DNA of 32,635 nt, taken from Halothiobacillus sp. (GTDB taxonomy: Bacteria; Pseudomonadota; Gammaproteobacteria; Halothiobacillales; Halothiobacillaceae). Under the pieces are notes generated by a model. That model was not told the DNA's origin and did no database searches. It saw only the letters and a list, made by a program, of their open reading frames with translations. The stretch spans positions 1-32,635 of the forward strand of contig JAGXHU010000026.1 in the NCBI GenBank assembly GCA_024636015.1, in the 5' to 3' direction. The first letter of the stretch is position 1; each line of letters opens with the position of its first letter. Below are positions 16,006 through 24,112 of this stretch, one piece after another. The translations under genes and the position numbers were made by a program.

Positions 16006-16344
16006 TTACGTGTTGAGAAAGGCGTCTTTGACTTCGTTAATCATGTTGTGATTCACCTTACTGTTGTCCACGATGCAGGCCAGATTGCCCCAACCATAAG
16101 CAGAGTACGTAGGTCCATGCACGGCCCAACCATTGACGGGATTCCATTGCCTTGACTTGGTGAATTTGACGAACTGGTCGACCAGGCTTTGCAGCATGCG
16201 CAGGTAGTCGTTGGCAAAACGAGACAGACGCTGGGCTTCGTCAAGCGGGAATTCGCCGTAAATGGCCATGGGCTCAGGATTTGGTCCCTCACTGAAAATG
16301 ACTACGGCCATGACGCCATCGATATTCTTCAATTGATTGATCAT
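16006..16344 (-). CDS. DUF2173 (roadblock/LC7-like) family protein, third of three paralogs
   Basis: This 112-residue soluble protein resembles its two upstream neighbours in layout: an N-terminal M-I-N-Q-L-K-N-I-D-G-V-M-A-V-V-I-F strand/helix unit, a middle helix (A-N-D-Y-L-R-M-L-Q), a W-x-V-H-G-P strand and a final strand pair around N-L-A-C-I-V-D-N. This matches the COG4831/DUF2173 family, assigned to the roadblock/LC7 fold, which I recall mainly from sulfur-oxidising bacteria. The function is unknown; roadblock proteins often act as dimers regulating small GTPases or partner proteins. A GAGGCGGGC ribosome-binding region overlaps the stop of the upstream gene's 3' end, 9 nt away. The stop codon abuts the IS remnant. 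Confidence 0.7.
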   Translation of the reverse strand: MINQLKNIDGVMAVVIFSEGPNPEPMAIYGEFPLDEAQRLSRFANDYLRMLQSLVDQFVKFTKSRQWNPVNGWAVHGPTYSAYGWGNLACIVDNSKVNHNMINEVKDAFLNT

Positions 16345-16353
16345 GTGCCCGCC

Positions 16354-16695
16354 TCAGCCCGCAAGGGCCTGAAAGGCCTTGTCGTAATCAGCGCCTTGGT
16401 TGATAAGAACGATTGCCTGATTTCCCCGGCCGACCACCGACACATCGGCACAAACGAAGGTGAATCCTTCGACGGGGTGGAAGCCCTTGAGCTCGCTAGA
16501 CTTTTCCCAGCCCATCGCCTGCATGTTGCTGATCGCCATATTGGCGACGCAAATGTGTGCGAGCAGATCCAGGGTGGCTTCGTCTAGTTCATGGTTACCT
16601 GGTTTGATATCGGATTCGGTGAGCTCTCCGGATTGCGAAAACTTGAAACCCGCAATTGCGCCGGGAACTTGGGTCAATTCACTCATTGTGGCCAT
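16354..16695 (-). CDS. DUF2173 (roadblock/LC7-like) family protein, second paralog
   Basis: The product is 113 residues, hydrophilic, with the family pattern V-P-G-A-I-A-G-F-K-F-S-Q-S-G-E-L, a central helix L-D-L-L-A-H-I-C-V-A-N, a strand around F-H-P-V-E-G-F-T-F-V-C-A-D and a last strand Q-A-I-V-L-I-N-Q. The ATG at 16695 has a good AGGAGC 7 nt upstream. A second ATG three codons in is less well placed. It sits in a row with two similar genes, 9 nt before the next and 81 nt after the previous. The shared core M/V-x-G-V/A-I/M-A in all three suggests tandem duplication. Function unknown. Confidence 0.72.
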   Translation of the reverse strand: MATMSELTQVPGAIAGFKFSQSGELTESDIKPGNHELDEATLDLLAHICVANMAISNMQAMGWEKSSELKGFHPVEGFTFVCADVSVVGRGNQAIVLINQGADYDKAFQALAG

Positions 16696-16776
16696 GATGG
16701 TGCTCCTTGATGGGATGGGTCCGCTCTACGGTTATAATTTTTGCCTAGCATCAAATAATGATCAGGAATTTATGAA

Positions 16777-17151
16777 TTAGATGAGATGGTCTTTTGCTTT
16801 CTTTGTCTCGTTAAGCATGAAGTGCAAAATATCGTTCAGGGAGCCGTCACTGTTCTTGAGGATGCAAAAGGAATCCGAAACAACGCATACAGTCTGTTGT
16901 GCTCCGTGCACGATCCATCCCTTGGCCGAGTGCAAGCCGCAGCGTTCATTACCCGGCTTATAGGCGGTGAGTGCTTGCAGCATGTTGCCCTGCATGCGAA
17001 CCGATCGCAGGTTGGCGACACATAGAGACGACAATTGCTGCGCCTCTTTCTGTGTCAATTTGCCCAGGTATTTTATAACCTCACCCTTGTAGGTGAAACT
17101 TCCTGCGGCGATAACCCCTGGCATCTCCACAAGCTTGCCAATGTAGTGCAT
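16777..17151 (-). CDS. DUF2173 (roadblock/LC7-like) family protein, first paralog
   Basis: This 124-residue protein begins M-H-Y-I-G-K-L-V-E-M-P-G-V-I-A-A-G-S-F and continues G-E-V-I-K-Y-L-G-K-L, a long helix Q-L-S-S-L-C-V-A-N-L-R-S-V and a W-I-V-H-G-A-Q-Q-T-V-C-V-V strand pair. This matches the COG4831/DUF2173 layout of the two downstream genes. GGAGATAAGG lies just before the ATG. It is the promoter-proximal gene of the trio, and the DNA upstream becomes strongly AT-rich. Cysteines at C44, C72 and C89 are more numerous than in the third paralog. Function unknown; a role in sulfur or redox signalling would be a guess. Confidence 0.72.
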   Translation of the reverse strand: MHYIGKLVEMPGVIAAGSFTYKGEVIKYLGKLTQKEAQQLSSLCVANLRSVRMQGNMLQALTAYKPGNERCGLHSAKGWIVHGAQQTVCVVSDSFCILKNSDGSLNDILHFMLNETKKAKDHLI

Positions 17152-17524
17152 ACCTTATCTCCATTGCGTGAGGAATGTCACACCCAGATACTATACAAAA
17201 CCATAAATAACCACCTATCAATTATATCAATTCTACTGGCTATTAAATTTATAAAGATTAGGATTCGCCTCCTGAAAAAACACTTTTACGCCAACTGCAT
17301 CGAGCTAAATAAATTAATAAAAATAATATCTTATCGTTATTGTTGATCACACGCATCAGCCATTTGTGCCGTAGACAACCGCGCAGAACACGGCGGACAA
17401 CCGGTTTCACCCTTGCAAAATGAGCACGCCAAGTCTTCTCTGAAAGGCACTGGTAAAACAGGACAGTGAAATACCTGTAAATCAGCGCCCGTGACATGCC
17501 AAATCAAGATGACGATAAATCAAA

Positions 17525-17544
17525 TTCATTAACATTTCATTAAC
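17525..17544. promoter_or_regulatory. 11-bp direct repeat TTCATTAAC, possible OmpR-family site
   Basis: TTCATTAAC occurs twice with an 11-bp period. This spacing is typical of sites bound head-to-tail by OmpR/PhoB-type response regulators. It lies about 150 nt upstream of the predicted coxB promoter. In AT-rich DNA a chance origin is possible. Confidence 0.3.
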
Positions 17545-17679
17545 TTACAATGAAGCAAGAAAATAACATATTGTGCATATTAGAATATTATTAATTTCCA
17601 ATCGGCTAATGTTATTATTTAATGAATTTATTATTCAGTAATTGCTAATATTAAAAAATAGCAATGCTCAATATTTTTA

Positions 17680-17710
17680 TTGACAGAATTACCTCCCTCG
17701 TATGTAGAAT
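17680..17710 (+). promoter_or_regulatory. Putative sigma-70 promoter of the oxidase cluster
   Basis: A consensus -35 box TTGACA at 17680-17685 is followed by TAGAAT at 17705-17710 (spacer 19 nt), or TATGTA at 17701-17706 (spacer 15 nt). Either spacing is off the optimal 17 nt. It lies about 100 nt before the coxB ATG. Confidence 0.4.
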
Positions 17711-17809
17711 GGCCTCGTTTTACCGCGCCATACTTTGGCGTGATTTGGATTAATTAATAATATTTTTTTGCACTGCTTAAATATTCGAAAAAATCGAAAA
17801 GGAGTCAGG

Positions 17810-18943
17810 ATGGCAAAGCGATTAATACCGCTGGCTTTGGCGCTAACGGCGCCTTTTACGCCCGCAATGGCCGCGGAGCAGGATCCGTTTAGTTTCAACA
17901 TGACGCAAGGCGTGACAGCAACCAGTTTCGATGCATTCAATCTGCACATGTTGCTGTTCTGGGTCTGTCTGATCATCGGTGTGGTTGTTTTTGGTGCCAT
18001 GGCCTGGTCGCTCGTGCGGCATCGTCGTTCGCGCGGTGCCGTAGCAGCCACGTTCCATGAAAGTACCGCGATTGAGATCATCTGGACGGTGGTTCCTGCC
18101 CTGATTCTGATCGCCATAGCCATTCCTGCAACCATGGTGCTCGTTGCGGAGAATGCCCAACCCGCCAAACCGGACGTGATCGTGGATGTGCAGGGTTCAC
18201 AGTGGAAGTGGCATTACAAATATCCCGATCAGGACATCTCGTTCTTCAGCAATCTCGCCACATCCAGCCGTGATGCCAGCCAGCTCGGCGCCAAGGAGCC
18301 GCCCTCAAGCGCCCCGTACTACCTGCTGAACGTCGATAACCCGATGGTCGTGCCCGTGGGCAAGACCGTGCAGATTCGGGTAACCAGTAACGATGTCATC
18401 CACTCCTGGTGGGTGCCGCAGCTGGGTTTCAAGACGGATGCCATCCCGGGCAAGATCAACAATATGACCTTTGTCGTCAGCAAGCCGGGTATGTACCGAG
18501 GACAGTGCGCAGAACTGTGTGGCGCCGGGCACGCCTTCATGCCGATCGTGGTCAAGGCGATCATGCCCGCGGCGTTTGCCGATTGGGTACAGAAGGAGAA
18601 GGCGGCCGCAGCGGCCACCAAGGCCGACGCTGCCGGTCCTTGGGACATGAAGATTGCGATGGCGCAGGGCGGGAAAGTCTATGGCTCGACGTGTTCCGCC
18701 TGTCACCAGGCCAACGGTCAGGGGATCAAGGGAACCTTCCCGGCGCTCGACGGCATGAAGCTTTCTGTCAAGGACCACATCCATATCGTGGTTCACGGCA
18801 GCAAAAAGAACCCGGCCATGCAGGCGTATGGCAAGCAGTTGAGCGATCGCGATATTGCCGCTGTCATTACCTATGAACGTAACTCCTGGAATAACCACAC
18901 CGGGGATCTCATAACCCCGAAAGAAGTGGAGGCAGCACGATGA
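17810..18943 (+). CDS. coxB: Cytochrome c oxidase subunit II with C-terminal cytochrome c domain
   Basis: This is subunit II of an aa3/caa3-type oxidase, which takes electrons into the CuA centre. The 377-residue precursor has a signal peptide ending about residue 21, two membrane helices (about 44-68 and 88-113) and the periplasmic CuA domain. CuA ligands are present: His198 and the motif G-Q-C-A-E-L-C-G-A-G-H-A-F-M (Cys233, Glu235, Cys237, His241, Met244). A fused cytochrome c domain follows, with C-S-A-C-H (Cys295, Cys298, His299) and a likely axial Met336. AAGGAG lies 7-8 nt before ATG 17810. It overlaps coxA by 4 nt. Confidence 0.97.
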   Translation: MAKRLIPLALALTAPFTPAMAAEQDPFSFNMTQGVTATSFDAFNLHMLLFWVCLIIGVVVFGAMAWSLVRHRRSRGAVAATFHESTAIEIIWTVVPALILIAIAIPATMVLVAENAQPAKPDVIVDVQGSQWKWHYKYPDQDISFFSNLATSSRDASQLGAKEPPSSAPYYLLNVDNPMVVPVGKTVQIRVTSNDVIHSWWVPQLGFKTDAIPGKINNMTFVVSKPGMYRGQCAELCGAGHAFMPIVVKAIMPAAFADWVQKEKAAAAATKADAAGPWDMKIAMAQGGKVYGSTCSACHQANGQGIKGTFPALDGMKLSVKDHIHIVVHGSKKNPAMQAYGKQLSDRDIAAVITYERNSWNNHTGDLITPKEVEAAR

Positions 18944-20610
18944 ATCCTACGTCTGAAACTTTAATGCAAAACACGGCTGCTGACGCATCAATCGGTCAGG
19001 TCGGTCATGTCGGTCATGCCCATGACGATCACGCCCATCATGGGCCACGCAAGGGCTGGCTGCGCTGGCTGTTGACGGTTAACCACAAGGACGTGGGGAC
19101 CATGTACCTGGTCCTCAGTCTGGTGGGCCTGATGATTGGCGGCATCATGGCGCTGTTGATCCGGGCAGAGCTGTTCGAACCTGGGATGCAGCTCATGCAG
19201 CCTCAGTTTTTCAACTCGCTGACCACCATGCATGGCCTGACCATGATCTTCCTGGCGATCATGCCGGCTCTGACCGGTCTGGCGAACTGGATGGTGCCGC
19301 TCCAGATTGGCGCCGATGACATGTACTGGCCGCGGGTGAACAACTGGGCGTTCTGGGCCATGCCGGTCGCCGCGGTCATCCTTTGGAGCACCTTCTTCAT
19401 TCCTGGGGGCGCGCCGGCGGGCGGCTGGACTTTCTATCCGCCTTTGTCGACCACCTATGGGCCGGAGTCGATTGACTGGATGATTATCGCCATCCACATC
19501 ATGGGGGTCTCCTCGTTCTTCGGCGCGTTGAACATCATCCTGACCATCCTCAAGTTGCGTACACCGGGCATGAAGCTGATGGACATGCCGTTGTTCACCT
19601 GGTCCTGGCTGATTACGGGCTTTCTGCTGCTTCTGGCCATGCCCACCTTGGCGATTGCCGCCACTATGGTGCTGTCGGATCGTCACTGGGGGACGCACTT
19701 CTTCGGCGCTGACGGCAATCCGGTAATGTTCCAGCACATCTTCTGGTTCTTCGGCCATCCCGAGGTGTACATCATGATCCTGCCGGCCTTCGGTGTGATC
19801 TCCGAGGTAGTGCCAGCGTTCGCCCGCAAGCCACTCTTCGGTCGCAAGATGATGATCTATGCAACCGCCGCGATCACGTTCATGTCGACCACCGTCTGGG
19901 CGCACCACATGTTTACAGTGGGTCTGCCGGTCTGGGGACAGTTGTTCTTCATGTACTCGACGATGCTGATCTCGATCCCAACGGGCGTCAAAATCTTCAA
20001 CTGGGTCGCGACCATGTGGCGCGGTTCATTGACCTTCGAAACACCGATGCTCTGGGCGATCGCATTCATTGTCCTGTTTACCATCGGTGGCTTCTCCGGG
20101 CTCATGCTGGCTGACGTGCCTGCGGATTACCAATACCAGGACACCTACTTCGTGGTAGCGCACATCCACTACGTACTGGTGAGCGGCTCCCTGTTTGCCA
20201 TCTTTGCCGGCGTGTACTACTGGTTGCCCAAGTGGTCTGGACGTATGTACAACGAGCGCCTGGCGCAATGGCATTTCTGGCTGTCGGTGATTTCCATGAA
20301 TATCGCCTTCTTCCCGATGCACTTCGCCGGGTTGGCAGGCATGCCGCGCCGGATTCCGGACTACGCGGTTCAGTTCACCGATTTCAACATGATCTCGACC
20401 GTAGGTGCCTTCATTTTCGGTTTCTCCCAGCTGCTGTTCATCTGGATGCTGATCAAGACAGTGCGTAGTGGCCCACCGGCGCTGGCTCGTCCATGGGATG
20501 GTGCGAGGGGGCTGGAATGGGTGATTCCGTCACCGATGCCTTATCACACCTTTATCACCCCGCCGACGGATAAGCAGATCCATGACGAAGGCCCGAAGGC
20601 CTACGAGTGA
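18940..20610 (+). CDS. coxA: Cytochrome c oxidase subunit I
   Basis: Subunit I (556 residues, about 12 membrane helices) holds heme a and the heme a3-CuB centre. Visible ligands are His98 (heme a), H-P-E-V-Y with His273 and the cross-linked Tyr277, His322-His323 (CuB), and His408/His410 in V-A-H-I-H. Glu275 in H-P-E-V-Y, and the D-channel residues around 116-134, mark an A1-type enzyme. The N-terminal tail before the first helix is unusually histidine-rich (residues 23-34), possibly a metal-binding feature. The start ATG overlaps the coxB stop (ATGA), implying coupled translation. No subunit III gene follows, which is unusual. Confidence 0.97.
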   Translation: MNPTSETLMQNTAADASIGQVGHVGHAHDDHAHHGPRKGWLRWLLTVNHKDVGTMYLVLSLVGLMIGGIMALLIRAELFEPGMQLMQPQFFNSLTTMHGLTMIFLAIMPALTGLANWMVPLQIGADDMYWPRVNNWAFWAMPVAAVILWSTFFIPGGAPAGGWTFYPPLSTTYGPESIDWMIIAIHIMGVSSFFGALNIILTILKLRTPGMKLMDMPLFTWSWLITGFLLLLAMPTLAIAATMVLSDRHWGTHFFGADGNPVMFQHIFWFFGHPEVYIMILPAFGVISEVVPAFARKPLFGRKMMIYATAAITFMSTTVWAHHMFTVGLPVWGQLFFMYSTMLISIPTGVKIFNWVATMWRGSLTFETPMLWAIAFIVLFTIGGFSGLMLADVPADYQYQDTYFVVAHIHYVLVSGSLFAIFAGVYYWLPKWSGRMYNERLAQWHFWLSVISMNIAFFPMHFAGLAGMPRRIPDYAVQFTDFNMISTVGAFIFGFSQLLFIWMLIKTVRSGPPALARPWDGARGLEWVIPSPMPYHTFITPPTDKQIHDEGPKAYE

Positions 20611-20762
20611 TGGCTGTCTGGGGAGCTCCGTTGGGGCCCGGTGGGTGGTCCGGGCCGAGAGGTCCGGGAGATTACCCGATACTCGGGAATGATCTTTCTG
20701 GGTGTTCGAAGGGAGTCAGGCACATTGAAGCTTTATTTCGCCGAAATGCCGGACCAGGCTAG
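20610..20762 (+). CDS. Possible small protein between coxA and surf1 (uncertain)
   Basis: An ATG overlapping the coxA stop (TGATG) opens a 50-codon frame to TAG 20760-20762. The peptide is Gly/Pro-rich at first (G-P-G-G-W-S-G-P-R-G-P-G-D-Y) and not membrane-spanning, so it is not an obvious CoxD-like subunit. No family is recognised and the frame may be spurious. It overlaps a 7-bp GC-rich inverted repeat (GGCCCGG/CCGGGCC, 20635-20656) that could form an mRNA hairpin between coxA and surf1. Confidence 0.2.
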   Translation: MAVWGAPLGPGGWSGPRGPGDYPILGNDLSGCSKGVRHIEALFRRNAGPG

Positions 20763-20771
20763 GGGGACGGG

Positions 20772-21503
20772 ATGCGTTTTTGTCCCGCAATGGTGCAGAC
20801 CGTGGTGACGATCCTGCTTTTGCCGACTTTCATTGCGCTCGGTGTCTGGCAGATGCACCGCGCTGTCGAGAAAAAGCAGTTGTTCGTGGCCGAGGCTGCA
20901 GCCGAACAAGCGGCGCCGCAAACGCTCGATTCCGCAAGTTCCGGCAAGCTTTCGCTTCATGCCCAGGCGCATGGCCAGTACGACAGTCAACACCTTTTCC
21001 TGCTGGACAACCGGGTGAATGACGGCCGGGTTGGTTATTTCCTGCTCGCACCGTTGCGACTTGGGGGTGCCGGCACGGATACCAAGGGGGTGCTGGTCAA
21101 TCTCGGCTGGGTGGCACAAGGCGATAGTCGACAGGAACTGCCGAAAGTTACGGTGCCGGAAACGCCCCAGACGGTGACGGGACTTGCTCTAACCCCGGAT
21201 GCACCACCATTCCATCTGACGAGTCGGCAGCAATTTGCTTCCGGCTGGCCGAAGGTCGTGCAAAGCGCGCAACCGGAGCAGTTGGAAAAAAAGCTGGGGT
21301 ATTCGTTGCTCCCCGTCGTGCTTTACCCGGATGGGTCGCAGGTGGCGAAGGATCGTAATAAATCCATGCACGCCTTCGGGCCATCTCGCCTCTACGGTTA
21401 CGCCGCACAGTGGTTCGGGTTTGCAGCGATCCTGATTGGCATTTACCTATGGCATGGATTCAAACGTGCAAGAACCGGAGAAGAAAAACAATGGAAACCG
21501 TAA
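20772..21503 (+). CDS. SURF1-family cytochrome oxidase assembly protein
   Basis: SURF1 proteins help insert heme a into subunit I. The 243-residue product has the expected two membrane helices, one at each end (residues about 8-27 and 212-232), around a periplasmic domain. Family motifs include L-G-V-W-Q-M-H-R-A-V-E-K-K, G-V-L-V-N-L-G-W-V and H-A-F-G-P-S-R-L-Y-G-Y-A-A-Q-W-F-G-F. The start is the first ATG after an in-frame stop and follows AGGGGGACGGG. The 3' end overlaps the next gene by 13 nt, so the assembly genes are translated together with the oxidase. Confidence 0.88.
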   Translation: MRFCPAMVQTVVTILLLPTFIALGVWQMHRAVEKKQLFVAEAAAEQAAPQTLDSASSGKLSLHAQAHGQYDSQHLFLLDNRVNDGRVGYFLLAPLRLGGAGTDTKGVLVNLGWVAQGDSRQELPKVTVPETPQTVTGLALTPDAPPFHLTSRQQFASGWPKVVQSAQPEQLEKKLGYSLLPVVLYPDGSQVAKDRNKSMHAFGPSRLYGYAAQWFGFAAILIGIYLWHGFKRARTGEEKQWKP

Positions 21504-22090
21504 GCAGCATGTTGCCTAAGCGTAAGGGGCCAGTCTTCGTCAGCTTGTTGATGATTTTCGGTCTGCCGTTATTGATAGCGTGGTTTGTCTTTCATTACTA
21601 CGCCGGGTCCTTTCATGGCGGCCTGGAGCACGGCGAGCTCATTACGCCGGCCAGAACACTTGACCCGCCCCTGATGCACAACCTACAGGGCGATGTCGTT
21701 CCCACCGATCTGTTTCGCGGCAAGTGGACCTTGGTCTATCGCGCCCCGGATCAGCGGGGCGCAACCGGGAATGGGGTGGTCAACCCCTGTGACAAGAATT
21801 GTCTCGCCTTGATGAACACCCTACTCCGGGTTCGTATCGCGCAGGATCGATCGATGCGAGAAGTTCGGCGTGTGCTGAGCCTGCCAGAGTCCGCAGCGCG
21901 GGTTCCAGGCATCGCCGATCAGTTCGACAAAGGCTTGCACGTCGTCACGGCAGCTGACTGGCCGCTGCAGGCCGGGTCGGTTTATCTCATTGACCCACAG
22001 GGTTTTCTGGTCCTGCGTTACCCGCCGGGGTTCGATCCGACCGGGCTACTCAAGGACCTGAAGCACCTGCTTCGCGTGGTGGGCATGTAA
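21491..22090 (+). CDS. SCO-like membrane-anchored assembly protein
   Basis: This 199-residue protein has one N-terminal membrane helix (residues about 15-37) and a soluble domain. The domain carries V-V-N-P-C-D-K-N-C (Cys100, Cys104), a CxxxC pair as in SCO copper chaperones, and a thioredoxin-like V-Y-L-I-D-P-Q-G-F-L-V-L-R-Y. Proteins of this type often lie between surf1 and ctaA/ctaB in proteobacterial oxidase clusters and are thought to act in CuA maturation. ATG 21491 is preferred over the upstream GTG at 21410 because CGGAGAAG precedes it at good spacing. The domain is more divergent than the second SCO gene at 24.1 kb, so its copper role is inferred. Confidence 0.75.
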   Translation: METVSSMLPKRKGPVFVSLLMIFGLPLLIAWFVFHYYAGSFHGGLEHGELITPARTLDPPLMHNLQGDVVPTDLFRGKWTLVYRAPDQRGATGNGVVNPCDKNCLALMNTLLRVRIAQDRSMREVRRVLSLPESAARVPGIADQFDKGLHVVTAADWPLQAGSVYLIDPQGFLVLRYPPGFDPTGLLKDLKHLLRVVGM

Positions 22091-22177
22091 TCCACAAATG
22101 ATCCATATGCCGTATCGATCACAACACAACAAATCGCCGATCAACGGCGCTAGAACATGACGAAGGGGAGCCATCTA

Positions 22178-23095
22178 ATGACAGTCCGTACCCAAACCCT
22201 TACCCTTATGCCGACGTCTCATTGGCGTAGCTATTTGAAACTGTGCAAGATAAAAGTCGTCTCGCTTGTTGTGTTTACTGCCCTGGTGGCCATGGTGCTC
22301 GCGTCGCCGCCTGGCGACCTACCCTGGGTGACCGTGTTGGCCGCAACGATTGGTATCGCGCTCGCGGGCGCGTCCGCCGCCGCGTTCAACCATATTGCCG
22401 ATCGCGAAATCGATACAGTCATGGGCCGCACAAAAAATCGGCCACTGCCAACAGGTAATATCACCCGAACCTCGGCCACAGTATTCGCCACCACGCTCGG
22501 TGCGGTGGCCATGCTGATTCTCTGGACGCTGGTCAACCCGCTCACCGCCGTCCTGACGTTGTTGACGCTGATCGGTTATGCCGTGGTCTACACCCGGTAT
22601 CTCAAATGGATCGGGCCGCAGAATATCGTTCTTGGTGGCGCATCGGGCGCTGCCCCGGCGATGCTGGGCTGGTGTGCGATTACCGGGACGATCGGCTGGG
22701 AGGCTTTTGCCCTGTTCCTGATCATTTTTGTCTGGACCACGCCGCATTTCTGGGCCCTGGCTGTGGCTCGACGCGAGGAATACGCCAAGGCCGGGGTGCC
22801 CATGCTGCCGGTGACGAATGGTGTCGCTTATACCAAGCGCAGCATCTTCGCCTACGCCATGGTCCTCATCCCGGTGAGCTACCTTCCGGTCACCGTGGGG
22901 CTGAGCGGCCCGTTCTACCTGATCGGAGCGACCATCCTGGGTGGCATGTTCGCTGTTCGTGCCTACAAGCTGATGTATGTCGACAGCGATCAACTGGCCA
23001 TGCGTCTGTTTGGTTTTTCGATCACCTATCTGACCGTGCTGTTCGCCCTGTTGCTGGTCGATCATTACCTGCCGGTTCATGGCTGGGCCTGGTAA
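22178..23095 (+). CDS. ctaB: Protoheme IX farnesyltransferase (heme O synthase)
   Basis: CtaB makes heme O from protoheme and farnesyl diphosphate, the step before heme A. The 305-residue UbiA-superfamily protein has about nine membrane helices. Its first aspartate-rich prenyl-binding motif is in N-H-I-A-D-R-E-I-D-T-V-M-G-R-T-K-N-R-P-L-P-T-G, and the second region is V-D-S-D-Q-L-A-M-R-L-F-G-F-S. W-T-T-P-H-F-W-A-L-A is also typical. ATG 22178 is preferred because AAGGGGAG lies 7 nt before it; an ATG seven codons upstream is the alternative. With ctaA downstream, the cluster provides heme A for this oxidase. Confidence 0.95.
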   Translation: MTVRTQTLTLMPTSHWRSYLKLCKIKVVSLVVFTALVAMVLASPPGDLPWVTVLAATIGIALAGASAAAFNHIADREIDTVMGRTKNRPLPTGNITRTSATVFATTLGAVAMLILWTLVNPLTAVLTLLTLIGYAVVYTRYLKWIGPQNIVLGGASGAAPAMLGWCAITGTIGWEAFALFLIIFVWTTPHFWALAVARREEYAKAGVPMLPVTNGVAYTKRSIFAYAMVLIPVSYLPVTVGLSGPFYLIGATILGGMFAVRAYKLMYVDSDQLAMRLFGFSITYLTVLFALLLVDHYLPVHGWAW

Positions 23096-23191
23096 CCCGA
23101 CCGGTACGGTCTCAATGAACCTGGCTGCATTCGACCATCAGGCATTTATCCGGACTTCTGCGTCTGCAGGCATGGGCACGGTGCCCGTGCG

Positions 23192-24103
23192 GTGCTAGAG
23201 CTTGTCTACCACCACCTGAGTCGCGGCGCGGCGTGTTTACTGCCGTACGAATTTTCACCGACCGTATTGGTCGTCTGTCTACTCAGCGGCTGGCTGTACT
23301 ATCGCGGTCTTCGCCGCCTGGGTCGCAGGCCCGGCTGGGACGCCTTACTGTTCGGGGTTGGGCTTGTCAGCATCTACGTCGTTCTGCAAACCCAGGTGGA
23401 CTATTACGGCCGTTTCAGCTTTTTCATCCACCGGGTTCAGCATCTGGTGCTGCATCATATCGGACCGTTTCTAATTGCCGTGTCCGCACCTGCGCCGGTG
23501 CTAGCGGCCGGGCTACCCAAGGCCATCCGCAGTCATGTCGTCGATCCGCTCGTGCGTAGTCCGCTGATCCGTACGCCCTTCCGGGTGATTCAGCAACCTT
23601 TTGTCGCGGGATTTCTGTTTGTCGCCATCATCTACTTCTGGCTGGAGCCAAGCATCCATTTCTACGCCATGCTCAGTATTCCGCTCTACAACACCATGAA
23701 CTGGGGTATGGCCATCGATGGACTGCTGTTCTGGTGGATGATCTTCAACCTGCGCCAGCCTGGTGAGCCGGATGTGCGCCACTATGGGGTGCGGATGCTG
23801 GTCCTGTTCCTGGTGATGTTTCCTCAGATCGTGCTGGGCGCCTTCATCGCACTCAGCACAACGGATTTGTATAGTATTTATAACCTGTGCGGGCGTGTAT
23901 TACCGCTGAGCGTGCTCCAAGAGCAGGTGTTGGGCGGCCTGGTGACCTGGATCCCCGCCGCCATGATGAGTGTGTTGGGCGCGCTTGTGCTCCTAGTGCG
24001 TTGGATGCGCGTCATGCCGACAAGTGCGTCGGAGGACATCAATTCTTTTCAAGACCGTTGGCCCGCCGCGAATCTGCCTAGAGATTCGTTGAAAATATCC
24101 TGA
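23192..24103 (+). CDS. caa3-type CtaG cytochrome oxidase assembly protein
   Basis: This 303-residue polytopic protein (about seven hydrophobic helices) resembles the CtaG of caa3 oxidases, unrelated to Cox11. Typical features are L-L-P-Y-E-F-S-P-T-V-L near the N-terminus, the histidine-rich R-V-Q-H-L-V-L-H-H-I-G-P-F-L, and N-T-M-N-W-G-M-A-I-D-G. The family is needed for assembly of the copper centres. The start is GTG 23192 with no clear ribosome-binding site. The frame is open further upstream to the ctaB stop, so the true start may differ. A short overlapping frame (23115-23198) ends at this start but looks spurious. Confidence 0.8.
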   Translation: MLELVYHHLSRGAACLLPYEFSPTVLVVCLLSGWLYYRGLRRLGRRPGWDALLFGVGLVSIYVVLQTQVDYYGRFSFFIHRVQHLVLHHIGPFLIAVSAPAPVLAAGLPKAIRSHVVDPLVRSPLIRTPFRVIQQPFVAGFLFVAIIYFWLEPSIHFYAMLSIPLYNTMNWGMAIDGLLFWWMIFNLRQPGEPDVRHYGVRMLVLFLVMFPQIVLGAFIALSTTDLYSIYNLCGRVLPLSVLQEQVLGGLVTWIPAAMMSVLGALVLLVRWMRVMPTSASEDINSFQDRWPAANLPRDSLKIS

Positions 24104-24112
24104 GGTAATCGT

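Larger units (their letters stand above)
17152..17809. other. AT-rich intergenic region upstream of the oxidase cluster
   Basis: About 660 nt between the divergent DUF2173 trio and coxB contain long A/T runs, in contrast to the GC-rich surroundings. A frame at 17258-17497 (minus, 79 codons, basic) has no recognisable family or ribosome-binding site and is probably not a gene. The region holds an 11-bp direct repeat (17525-17544) and a sigma-70-like promoter (17680-17710). A small hairpin CGCCA-TACTT-TGGCG at 17726-17740 would fall in the 5' leader. Confidence 0.6.

Noticed and set aside
17258..17497. 79-codon basic minus-strand frame in AT-rich DNA
   Set aside because: No ribosome-binding site, no recognisable domain, and it spans a composition change. 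A fragment of an old mobile element cannot be excluded, but there is no positive evidence.
23115..23198. 27-codon frame ending at the ctaG start
   Set aside because: No family resemblance and no clear ribosome-binding site; probably chance overlap.
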